NCBI GenBank assembly: GCA_029718625.1 | Contig: CM056391.1 | Span: forward strand, 22,383,305-22,447,304 | Length of the DNA stretch: 64,000 nucleotides | Direction: 5' to 3' | DNA from: Synaphobranchus kaupii | Taxonomy: Eukaryota; Chordata; Actinopteri; Anguilliformes; Synaphobranchidae | In this document: in pieces, positions 11,237 to 23,800 of the stretch | Layout: every line of letters begins with the position of its first letter | How positions within the stretch are numbered: position 1 is the stretch's first letter | The notes under the pieces: model-generated | Told to the model about the DNA's origin: nothing | The model's database searches: none | What the model saw: the letters and a program-made list of their open reading frames with translations, nothing else | Position numbers and translations under genes: made by a program

Positions 11237-11867
11237 TTAGGCTGAGGCGTCTTTAGATTCGTCAGGGCTGGGGGAACGGCTGGTGTCGTCGGCACTGTCA
11301 GAGGGAGCTCCGGCTTTGCTTTCGGGTGCCGGGCTGCTGCCCTTCTGCAGAATCTCGGTGGCTTCGTGCTCGAGGACCTTGGAGGGAGTGAGGGGTTCCA
11401 GGTGGACGCTGCCCTGTTCGCTGGCGTCCGAGCCGGCCGACTCCCGCTTGTCAGCTTTACTCAGGAACTCCTCGAAGGGTACGTCGTCGTTGGGCGGGCT
11501 GACCTCTTCCTCTTCTTCGTCCTCCTTCTCTTCCGTCTTGCGGTCAGCGGGTCTGGAGGGGGGCGTGGTCTCGGACGACGGCTCCTCCTGCTTCTCTTTC
11601 TCAGTCGGGCCTCCACCGCTGGCCTCTCCTGGTGACGCATCCCTCTCCACTGTCTCTGGGGCCTTTGCAGAGGTCTTCTCTTTTTCCTTGTCTTCGTTCT
11701 CAGGGATTCCTCCATCACTTGCATTAGCTTGGCTTGCTTCAGACATTTCGCCTCCTTTGCTCTCCGTTTCAGAAGCAGGTTTGGAATCCTTGACCGCCAA
11801 AGGTTCTGACAGACTTTCATCGGACGACTTGGCGTGAGAGTCAAGTGGAACGTCTTCTTTGTCCTTT
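11237..11867 (-). CDS. znf280d: ZNF280D coding exon 19 (acidic C-terminus and stop)
   Basis: Acceptor GTTTAG before 11867; stop codon at 11239-11237. It encodes a Ser/Glu/Pro/Lys-rich disordered tail with an acidic [20 protein letters not shown] run, followed by the conserved [20 protein letters not shown] and EATEILQKG motif diagnostic for ZNF280D. The 184-codon plus-strand frame across it is a shadow. Confidence 0.94.
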
Positions 11868-14800
11868 CTAAACCATCAAATAAATAGAAAAAAAGGTTAA
11901 TCAACAAACCAGCAAAATACACTGAAACAAATCATGTGCTGGTTTTTTTAATTACCTGCTTGTATCCAAAGGCTCCAAATCTCCACTCAGAACTTCTGAT
12001 TCAACTTTCTATTTAAAGACAAATGAAGTAAGAGAAATATGAAACTGGAAGCATTTACATAAGAAAAGATTAGAGTCTATAGGGTATTAAATGTACTCAG
12101 TTGGAGTAAAATGAATTGTTTTAAAACTTTGCCAACAGTTGTTGTGTAGTCTTCACAGTTTTCAACACCAATGTTTTTTTATTGTTACAGTTCAACAAAT
12201 CTTACAAACGAACCTTATCACCATTGCCTCCTGCAGATGTCTCAAGCCCTGGCCTGTTAAGAGACAAAATGCAAACGAATATTATTCAGGATGCACAAGA
12301 TTTCAATTAAAAGGCAGTAAGTGCTTCAAAATGTATTGCAGCATAAAAATTGTACAAACAAAAATTATTATTATTGTCCAACCCAACACTTTCTGTGAAT
12401 TGAACTTGAAAATGTTAAGAATCACTGAGAGTGAAATCTTCCACAGAACAGGTTAGACTGATGCTCAGCTTTTCTTTTCATTTGTCAAGAATGAGTCTTT
12501 TACACTTGATAGTAGTAAAAACAATTCATATATACTTTGAAAATTAAAAAATACATTTTATTTGAATGGATACGCTCTACTCATGTTAAATTTCTTTCTC
12601 TGTAGCAGCCATTTGTTTATATTAAAGCTGCAACATCATGGGCGAAAACTCTGAGCCGTCAATGAGGATTTCAGGATTATTATGAATATCTCAGAAGCAA
12701 TGTTCAAAACTGTTTGGATTCTATGCAACTCATGGGATGATTCTGTAGGACATAGTAGTTTGCAGAATTTTCAAAAGGGAGCATAGAAATCGCATGATAA
12801 CTAGCAATCCGAGGGCCCACTTGCAGGCTGTGCATCCAGTGGTGTTCGCAGGAGGCATCTGCGTCTAAACAGCCATGCATGATCGCATTTTTCTCCTGCT
12901 CGTCCGCACACGCAGTACCCATCTTTTATCCATCCAAAGTACAAGCATGTTCATTTGGACTGGATGATCACTTGTAAAAACACCTCAAGCCTCAACTAGC
13001 CACAACAGAAATGTTCAGATTACTTGTTTAAAAAAGCCATGCAATGGGGTCCGATAAGCTTATTTTTGTTAAGCTGAAGTGTCAAGTAGTGATTTCTACT
13101 CATTCCTTTGTATCCCCAAAAAATATATGTCGAATTTGACAGAGCAATTAACTTGACCGTTACCAATGTTTTATTGTTAAATAGCCATAAATTTTGTTTC
13201 CATTTTGGGGCACATTAGGATACAGGAGATGATACAGAGTCACATGATGGATACATGATACAGAGAAACGATCCTTCATAAATTTGTCTGCAGCCTGTGT
13301 TTGAAAGAAAAGAATAACTCACCCAGTTTTGGGTTTTCCCTCCATAGAAAGTCCTGCAAGATGCGAAAATACATGGACTTCACACAATTACCTTCCAAGA
13401 GATTTTTCTTAATATGCTAAATTTTAATTAACTTTTTTTTTTCACACACAAATTTGAATTAACCTCGTCACACACAAAAACTTATACACACACTACCTTT
13501 CTCGAAGATGACCTGACAATTGTGGTGTGGTCTGTCAATCAAATGTTTGCTCATGAGGTTGGTGCCCGATGCATCCGCCAGGAAATCACAGTTGAGACAA
13601 ACAAGCGTTATGCTCCTAAAAAAAAAAAAACATTTTCATGACTGTGTGAACGAGAGACACCACAGTAAAATACAGAGAGGTAAAGATTTATTCTAAAACT
13701 TCAAGAATGGGAGGAACAAGGGAAGCAATTAAATTGAAAATTGCAATTTTTCCATAATCAAACAAGTCTAACAACTACCAAGCCAGAAGCTTTTTTTTTT
13801 TTTTTAACCTTGCATGAACGATCATTGGCTTCCAAATAAGTAAGCATTGTGCAAATACTGTGTGTTAGAGAAAGTTCTCTTCACGTACCGTAGACTACCC
13901 CGAGGCTTCTTCGCTTTTCTGTATCGGTGTCTGGAAACGGCACTATGAAACCTGCAGAAGAAACAATGTGCCCTTTAAAAAAACTGACAGAGGGGGAGAA
14001 AAATACATTTAGTTCATTGCATTTGAGAGAGATTCAAAATAAACGTCACCTGATCATGTGGTTTTCAAAAGACTTCTTGCAGCATGTGCGATACTTGCAC
14101 GCGCCGCAATTCAGCACCATTGGATAGTGAGAATAGAAGTCTGTGACTTTTGTGTAACATTCAACACATATCTGCTGTCCCATTTGATTTCTGGGAAAGA
14201 GGACAAAAAAAAAAAAAACCTTAGAACACATTATCTATAAATTGTGAAATTCTACCATTTTCCTTACCAGACCATTTTCAGTGCAAAAGGGTGAGTAAAC
14301 ATTCCTTTTTTAAAGCCTTGAATTTCTTACCAAAAAAAAAACACTACGGAAATCCGATACACCATAAAAATAAATCCTAATAAATCTTTTTTTTTTTTTT
14401 AACTACAGATGTCTGTACTGAGAAAATGAGGAAAGGCTTATTGCGAAATAAATTCAAAATGGACAACCTAAGAGTGACAGCCAACTACCTAACTTTCCTC
14501 AGTGCCTCGTTGCTCCTTTCCTGCAGTTTGGAGTTGAGGCGTTCCTGTTTCTTGGTCGGGAAGGGCCTGCCTTTTCCAGGACTGGCGTTCTGCGAGGAGG
14601 ACTTTGACTTCGCTGTGCTGGAGTGAGGTTTGCTCTGCTGTTTGGAGGTGGGGCTGCTCGGAATAATGCTAACGATGGATCTGCTTGGGGCCCCGCCAGA
14701 AGTGGGGGATCCGCCCAACAGAGAAGCGCGAATGGTAACCTGAACAAAGAGAGACAACATCTTGGATTTTAGCTTCTTTTTTTCTTTTTTTTTAGCTTAT

Positions 14801-17800
14801 TCAGCTATTCCAAAGCCATTGTGATATTAAATCGAGGACAACTATACCTTTGTTCCTGGAGGGAGCCCCTCCAAGGTTTTGGGTTTCTTAAATGTTCTAT
14901 GGAATTGAGTCTTGTGATCAGCCTTCTCTTTATAAGTGAGAAAATTCAGCCTGCATTTGCCACATCGATGAATTCCTTTTTTCTGGAAAAATACAAAAAT
15001 TTTAAATGATCACTTAGAGTTGGTACACTAAACACAGAGATATAATTATCATAATAACCACATTACAACCTCTACAAAGTACACGAAGGATAAAAAAAAC
15101 AGCTACAAAATTTCACTCCAATGGTATGTTAAATTCCAGCCAAACCCTGGTGGTTAGGCTTCCCTGTGCAAGGTAAGCAAAGGAATCAATCTATTAAACA
15201 CTGTGTGTGTGTGGGGGGGGGGGGCTCAATCACTCCAATGAAAAGTACAGCCTGCAAGAAGAGGCAGCGAAGGAATGGCTGCAAGATAAAATTTTCCTCT
15301 TCAAAGACTTTTTGAACTAAACAGTCACATTTTTATCAGTCACAAATAGAAATATACCATGGAAAATCTGCAGAAAATAACAAACTTACACTACTTTCAA
15401 GTAATTACAGTTGAAGTCGAAAGTTTACATACACCTTAGCCAAATCCATTTAAACTCAGTTTTTCACAATTCCTGACATTTAATCCTAGTAAACATTCCC
15501 TGTCTTAGGTCAGTTAGGATCACAACTTTATTTTAAGAATGTGAAATGTCAGAATAATAGTAGAGAGAATGATTTCAGCTTTTATTTCTTCCATCACATT
15601 CCCAGTGGGTCTGACGTTTACATACACTCTTAGTATTTGGTAGCATTGCCTTTAAATTGTTTAACTTGCTGGAATTTTGGCCCATTCCTCCTGACAGAAC
15701 AGGTATAACTGAGTCAGGTTTGCAGGCCTCCTTGCTCGCACACGCTTTTTCAGTTCTGCCAACAAATTTTCGATTGGATTTACGTAGGTCAGGACTTTGT
15801 GATGGCCACTCCAATACCTTGACTTTGTTCTCCTTAAACCATTTTGCCACAACTGGAGGTATGCTTTGGGTCATTGTCCATTTGGAAGAGCCATTGGCGA
15901 CCACGCTTTAACTTCCTGGTTGATGTCTTGAGATGTTGCTTCAATATATCCACATAATTCCTCATGATGCCATCTATTTTATGAAGTGCACCAGTCCCTC
16001 CTGCAGCAAAGCACCCCCACAACATGATGCTTCACGGTTGGGATGGTGTTCTTCGGCTTGCAAGCCTCACCCTTTTTCCTCCAAACATAACGATGGTCAT
16101 TATGGCCAGACAGTTAAATTTTTGTTTCATCAGACCAGAGAAATTTCTCCAAAAAGTAAGATCTTTGTCTCCATGTGCAGTTTTTTTATGGCGGTTTTCA
16201 GGTTATGTCGATATAGGACTTGTTTTACTGTGGATATAGATACTTTTGTACCTGTTCCCTCCAGCATCTTCACAAGGTCCTTTGCTGTTGTTCTGGGATT
16301 GATTTGCACTTTTCGCACCAAAGCACGTTTATCTCTAGGAGACAGAATGAGTCTCCTTCCTGAGCGGTATGACGGCTGCGTGGTCCCATGGTGTTTATAC
16401 TTGCGTACTATTGTTTGTACAGATGAACATGGTACCTTCAGGCGTTTGGAAATTGCTCCCAAAGATGAACCAGACTTGTGGAGGTCCACAATTTTCTTTC
16501 TGAGGTCTTGGCTGATTTCTTTTGATTTTCCCATGATGTCAAGCAAAGAGGCACTGAGTTTGAAGGTGGGCCTTAAAATACATCCACAGGTACACCTCCA
16601 ATTGACTCAAATAATGTAAATCATAAGTTTCTAAAGCCATGACATCATTTTCCAAGATGTTTAAAGGCACAGTCAACTTAGTGTATGTAAATGTCTGACC
16701 CACTGGAATTGTGATAGTGAATTAAAAGTGAAATAATCGGTCTGTAAACAATTGCTAGAAAAATTACTTGTGTCATGCACAAAGTAGATGTACTAACTGA
16801 CTTGCCAACACTATAGTTTGCTAACATGAAATCTGTGGAGTGGTTAAAAATTTGTTTTAATGACTTCAACCTAAGTGTATGTAAACTTCCGACTTCAACT
16901 GTACTTGCATACTGTCAAGTCAGTGACAAAAATCCCTAGACTGCACAACTAATTGCTGCATGGACAACACACCGTCTATTGTTAACCAGAACATTAGAAC
17001 TTTCTATTCAGTCACAAAAACATCCCAGCCTAAACCTTGGGAAATTTCAATGCCAATGGTACTGTGCAAGTAGTCTTCAACTACAAAAACCATTCAATGT
17101 TTAGACCTCTTTATGTTAGAGGCGAGTGAAAGCATATTGCAAGAGTACTCTCAGAATGGACACACCAAGGTGGAATGGGCGTAGATCATCATATTCTTGC
17201 CAAAGGGATTATATTCAAGTCGTATTTGTGACTAAATGCATCGAGCCACAGATATTTACCATCTCACGTTGGACTGTGAAATGATACTATATGAAATGGG
17301 TTAGAGCCTGTATTTTTCATAGACATATTTTCATTCTCTCACCTGATGCTTCATATAATGTTGCATAAACATGTGGCCACTTCTGAGGACTTTAAGGCAA
17401 AAGGGACAGAGGAGATCTTTAGTGTTTTCGTGAACGCTGCGGAAGTGACTCTCCACTTCAGAGAAGAACGATGACCTGTAGTTGCAGACCTGGGGTGGGG
17501 GTGGGGGCACATAGCAAGGGTATGATTCTGACGTTGCTCTCCGATAACTAAATAAAGAGCTAAGTAAATAAATAAATAAATAAATACCTGGCAAACGTAG
17601 GGCATTTCTCCTGGCTTGTGATTGTCTTTCATATGTTCCAAGAGCACTTGCTCCGTCTCAAAGGCTAACTCGCATATTTTACAATTGGCTGAAATGCAAC
17701 GTGAAGACAGGAAAATTACATGTTACAGGCAACGAGGAAAAAAAATTAAAAATGTATTACACAAATTGAAATGCAAACACATCTACAGTTCTGGGGATCT

Positions 17801-20800
17801 GAATGCAGGAACTGGCTTAGATTCAACGATAACTTTAAAAAATGATTTTCTGCGACTCGGTGAAAGTCGAGAGGGAGCTGTGCAAATAAAACTGCATACG
17901 GGGAGCTAAATGTGCAGCGTGTGTGCTTATACAGTGTTGGAGAGTTGAGGTGAGGGAAAGGGTTGCCCGTACTGGTAGACTCGTATGGGCTGTGGGCGCT
18001 CTCAATGTGGCACTGCAGCTGGAAGGGGGTGGAGTACTGGCGGAAGCAGTGCTGGCAGGTCGTGTGGCTGTCCCAGCTTTCATTGCTCTGCTTCTCCAGT
18101 TCCAAGTGGTGCTTCATGTGATTCATGAACCTGCGAGAATGAAACCTGCATCACTGCGCTGTCGCCGCGAAAACGGGGTCTTCCACAAAAACCCCCCAGA
18201 CGCCACTGCCAACGTCGCGCTGACAGCTGCGTCTTCGTCTCGCTTGTTGAAAAAGTGTCATAAAAAAATAAACCAACAAGATCACATCCACGTAGACCAC
18301 ATCCACATTTTACACTTCATTAGGAGTGTGGGGGGTTGCTCTGTTTTTTTCCAGTTATTTAACAGACTAAATAGTGTACCAATCTTAGGGGTTAGAAAGA
18401 TTTCTCATGCACCTGACAAAACTGCAGAACAGTGTATAAAAATTGTACAATAAAATCTAGCTCACTTCATCAGCTAATGTTTGTGTCCAATTAAATTCAG
18501 CCATACTCAAATCGTTTTAAAGCCATGTCCTAATTAGCTAGCACTGTATTTTCTGTCCAAATGAGTAATCAGTACTGCACAGTAGAACATGTTTTATTCT
18601 CAGACAGGGGAAAAGATCTTTTCCCTTATTTAGGAAAAGGATACAGTGTAATTAATGAGCCAAATGCATTGAAAATGTGTCTTCAAGAGAGGGTATGACC
18701 TGTGAATGGACCAATGCTGTGCATTGTCTCCCAGAGGTTTTTAAAAACAAGACACATTAGCGGCGATTCTCCTTGCACCTCATTTTCCAAGCTGGCATCG
18801 TAGCCATTAAAATGCCTGCAATTAAACAAAGCTCTTAGTTTTACACAATGAGGCGCGTGTTTTGCGTTCGGTTTTGGTCTCTCCGGACCTGCCTGCCAAC
18901 GCTGCCCTTGTGAGGCACGGCCCATTTTTCATTTCTTACATTCTGCTTCTTCAGCTGCTCTAATAGACATTTTAACGTGAAGGAACCGTGACCTCAGCCG
19001 CTAGACGCAGAGTGCAAAAACACAACGCGTCTAACCCATTAAAACAGCTTACTGGGCCTTTTTCTCAGCAGTGTTCTAGCGTCACGTTGTTCCGTCAAAG
19101 GAACAGCTCCTCCACCGCCCAAACTAGCCGCCATTACTCACTGCAGGCCGCTGAGAACGCCCTCTATCTGGGGGATAAAAGTGAGGCTGCAACGTTTTGC
19201 ATCTTTTGGCCTGCCTCTGCTCCTTATCACTCTGTAAGGACAGACAGGCTTCACGTTAAAGCCTCCTTCAATCACAGGCCTACTCAATCTGAAAACAGCC
19301 CCACTCACCTTAGCCCAGTTGTATAGCCTAAATGCAATTTCTGTCATTTTATTTAATTGTTTATTAAATGTATTGTATGCTGGCTACTTGGCCAGAAGTT
19401 CTCACTGGGAAAGTAATTCTATTCTATTCAACCTATTCTAGAACCTAAAACTGGTCTACACAAATTTAATTTAGCCTGTAGAACTAAAATAGTAGGTAGT
19501 ATAGAAACATTAAGGCAAACATTAAGCCAAAACCTTTAGCCTCCTTGCTCTAAGACTATGAACTAGTATGTAAATACGACGGCTCAGTAAATGTCGTAGC
19601 CTGCTACATTTCAAAAGCAATCTCAGGATTACATATTCATGGGAAGATCTGAGGGACTTTTTAATTAGTTGATTGCTGTTGCTGCCTCTGCTCTCTTGTC
19701 TGTAACAGTATAGGCTGCACAAAGCATAGCTATTCTAGCAAGCTGGCCCTGACCATCACTCTCGACACTGAGTAACACAATAACTACTACACAATTGACA
19801 TGGAGAACTTTCTTTAAAAGTTAGAGATTAAAAAGATTGTGAAAATGGATAACTATTGCTCAAGCTCGTCAATATTTAATTAAATAGCATAAGAATTTAA
19901 GTGAATTCGAATTTTTTAGATAAGTTTTTTTTCTTTATAAATTTGGCACCCAACACAGGGCTGAGCATGTCCAATTCCCACCCTAATTTGGAATGACCAA
20001 CTGTCTGCAACCGCAGATGCGTTCATGCGTGAAGCCCACTGCCGATTCAAGTGTAGACATTGACGTTTCTACTCTGAGAGGTGCGGTGTCCCTAGTCTGC
20101 TTCTTTTCACACTGCAGAAAGTAGAACTGGCAGATAGTAATTCTCAGGTCTCAAGATAGAGATGAAACTCGTACCCCGAACCGACTGAACCCTGCCATAC
20201 CCTGGAGCTACCGGCCAGTCGACACTGGCACGGTCCGGATTCCATCCGAGACCGTGGGGCTCATTCACGCACCACGGCGTAACGCATTAACAAAATGAGC
20301 CACCCAGCAGCCTAGTTCAAATTTTCCCATCACTGAAAATTGACAAGTAACCTAGTTAATGATATGCACGATATGGAAAGTGTTTGTATCAATTACAGCC
20401 ATTCAACCGGTCATACTGGCCGATACCAGTAACTCAGTTTCACATTATAGCATGACTTCCAAATGCATCCAAGCATAAAGTGTTACTTAAACAGTTAGTT
20501 AACTGTTAGCTATGCTTTCAAACGGATTTATTCAATGACACAGCTTTCGTCTGAAGTGTATGTAATAAAACCACCACCAGATACAGGCCTCAAGTCTCAC
20601 AAAAACGTCTGCAGAAACGTATATATTGTATTCTTAATTAAAAAATGGTGCAACATTCAACTTAATCCCTGAGGACCAGGACATTACACGATGAAACATA
20701 AATCTAATGAACCTGTGCCCAATATAACTGCCATTAACTTTCACACAACTCTACTGGGAATGAAATTCATGGGTCTTTATGGAAGCAATACCTGATATTG

Positions 20801-23800
20801 TTCTTCAGGACTTTCAGGCAGCTGTTGCACTTAAACGTGATGTTGGTCTTCTGTTCCTTGTTGACTATCTTGTCCCCCTCATGCCTCCCATAGTAAAACT
20901 CAGTGACCAGCATAATGAGTTTGCCTTTCTCCATATCCATTATCCTGACTGGAGGGGAAGGTTTACCCAACTTGGATGTTGTCGGGAAGATGCTGTCTAT
21001 CAAATGAGAACAGCAGTACTGCGGGAAAAGAAAGATAAAAACCTGCCATTAACACTCCGGTTACACAGTCCAGTTAAGATAATGTGCAGTCATGATCATG
21101 TGACCATTTCGACAGCAACACAATTTTATAAATCAAACAACATTACTTTTGTGTTGGAACTGGCAATGGCACCAAGAGGTAAATAAGCACTCACCCTCAT
21201 GTGATTTCTCATGGGATCTGGGAGGTTAAATTGAATATTGCACCTTGGACACTTTTTTCTAAAAGGCGTCCCATTTAGTGTGTAATCAGAAACATTGGAA
21301 GGTCCTGTAAAAATAGAAGTTTCCCACATGTATTATTTACATTACAGTTTCTTTAGTTGAAACTATGAAAATTATGGACTGCCCCCTTACGATGATTTCC
21401 AAACATGTGCCAATTCCCTCAATTATGCAAAATATCACAAGGCAGACTGAAATGTTATTGACTGTCAGCCTCCTGGTGCTTCATTGAATTCCCACGCTTG
21501 TTTCACAGAACCTGTTGTCACAAGCCAACAGTACAATGAACGACAGGCAAAAACTCGCACCCAATTCCAGTTTAGTCCTTTTAATGGCATTGCTGGTCGT
21601 GTCAGGCGGAGAGTCCCGTTTAACTGCATTCGTCCCAATTCCTGCAAGGAAAATTAAATGAGACACACAGGGATAAAGGTCATGGCTAATAAAAAATGGC
21701 CACCGCATTAGTGGTGATGCTCCGATCATGTTGCATCTCTCTAGCGTACCTGTATTGCCCATGACCTGCAGTAAAGGTGATGGCTGCTTGGATGTGGTGC
21801 CGGGAGAGTTCGGCGGTTTTGCCGGGGTGACGAGCTTGCTTTGCACAGCGGACGATACCACCTGTATGGGCTGAAGTGTGGCCGCGTTCATTTGTATGGG
21901 CTGCAGCTTGGTGGGGCTGAACTGCGCAGCCGGCTGCTTTAGCTGCGGAGGGCTCTGCACATTGGCCAGGGTGACAATGTTGTTGTGGATCAGTTGCACC
22001 TGGGGCCTGTGGACCACACCTGGCAAAGCCTTCCCTGGAGTCACCTGTGGCAGCAACTGCTGTCCAGCTGCGAGGACGGAAAGACACAACTCAAAACGAT
22101 TACGTATAGCACCGGCATGGTCAAATGATTGAGTTTTCCCTTTGCAAGCAAAGTAGCTTATACACATGTTTGAGCAAGCCAAGGGTCGGATAACATATGG
22201 CATCAAACAACACATGGCATCACAGAACATATTTGAAGAGTTTTGACTCAAAATAGCCTTGATAGAAAAAAAAACTCTTAAAGATCTCACTGCCTTGTGC
22301 CCCATATTGCTCTGCATGCCCTCAGTCATGCACTGGTTTGTGTGATGATCGTCTAGTAGGGCGTCCCATCCATTATTGATATTGAAAATATTCTTCAATT
22401 CTCCCTAAATATATCCTAAATTATAGTTTTGTGTATGCTACACAGATAAAGTATAAATAAAAGTCTAAAGAACACAAGTCTGTTGTCTTCCTACAAATGC
22501 ATGTCACAAGTGTAGAAAGCTTCTACGGTCATGCGCTAAGAGAACATTGTTGCATTGCATGAGGTAATCAGCCCTTTCTTCTGAGATATAAAATGTGAAT
22601 ATGTCTTGAAAAATCTGAAAAAGCCCAGGCTACCAATCCCATAAACATGACATGGAACAACCCTTTCAACTGAATTTAAAAAAATTTAAATTTAAAAACA
22701 AATTCCACATACATGTGTAGGACACTTGTTCGAGATACAATTGATTAGTGCATTAGTTCCTTCCAGCATATACAACATTCAGGTTTTACTGAATCTACAA
22801 ATTAAATCTTTAAAGTCTTTGAAGATGTACCTGGGAGAACGGTGAAAGATGTTCCAGGTGGATACTGATTCCCAAGAGAAGCGATGAATGTCGAGTTGTT
22901 GGCTAATTGGGGAGATGTCACTATATAGCCCTGAATGACAAGGAAAATATTTTGATATGCGGTCTTTCAAACCAAGAATCAATGTGCATTTGCTCTGTTT
23001 TGATCAACTTTAGAAACAAAAAATGGAAAATACATTTAGATTACATCAGACCGATGTTAACAGTTGAAGACATGCAGAAAACATATGAATAAAATGCAAG
23101 TAAAGAAGTTAAATTGTTGAGTAAAGTGAACGCAGGTGCTACCTGATTGTTGATAATTATGGGATGGGGGGCCTGTGCGGATAAGGTGTGGGATACATGG
23201 GACATGGTCTGCGCCATGGTGGTAAGGGATCCAGGCTGAGTCGCCACAGGAATGAGTAAGGACTTGGTGACTGACTGCGCTGTGGCCCTGACGGCCAGCT
23301 GAGGCACTATGGGCCCAGAGGTGCCGCAGGACATGGGCTGTGCGCTGGGCGTGGCCTGCGGGGGCCTTTGGGGGGTCATCACGGCGGTGCCCCCAGCCCT
23401 CATCACCGGCGAAACGGGCATGACGCTACGGGTCGCTGCTGGCAGGGTCTGCCGTTGGTTGACAGCTTTTACGACAGGAGCGGGACCTGAGCACAAAGCA
23501 ATTAACCGAATATATCAGTTGGAAGGGGACCAGATGAAATATTCAAACGGTAAAGCAAACCTATGCAATCGGCAAATAACGCTACACTTGCGAACACCTT
23601 TTCTGTACAGATACCTCACCGATGTAGCACTCATCAAAACAGTAAAACTACGAAAGGCTCATGTACACCACACGGGTAGCAGCTGCGTTGCATTAAGCGA
23701 CACGTAGAAGCTGCACGGCATGTCGCTAGTGTGTCTACACTAGTTCCATTTGCTTCATGTCTCTTGCATATTCTCCAGAGGGTTTTCCCGTAGGCCTACA

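Noticed and set aside
11283..11837. 184-codon plus-strand frame over the ZNF280D last exon
   Set aside because: It is a Ser-rich shadow of the acidic/Ser-rich minus-strand coding sequence.
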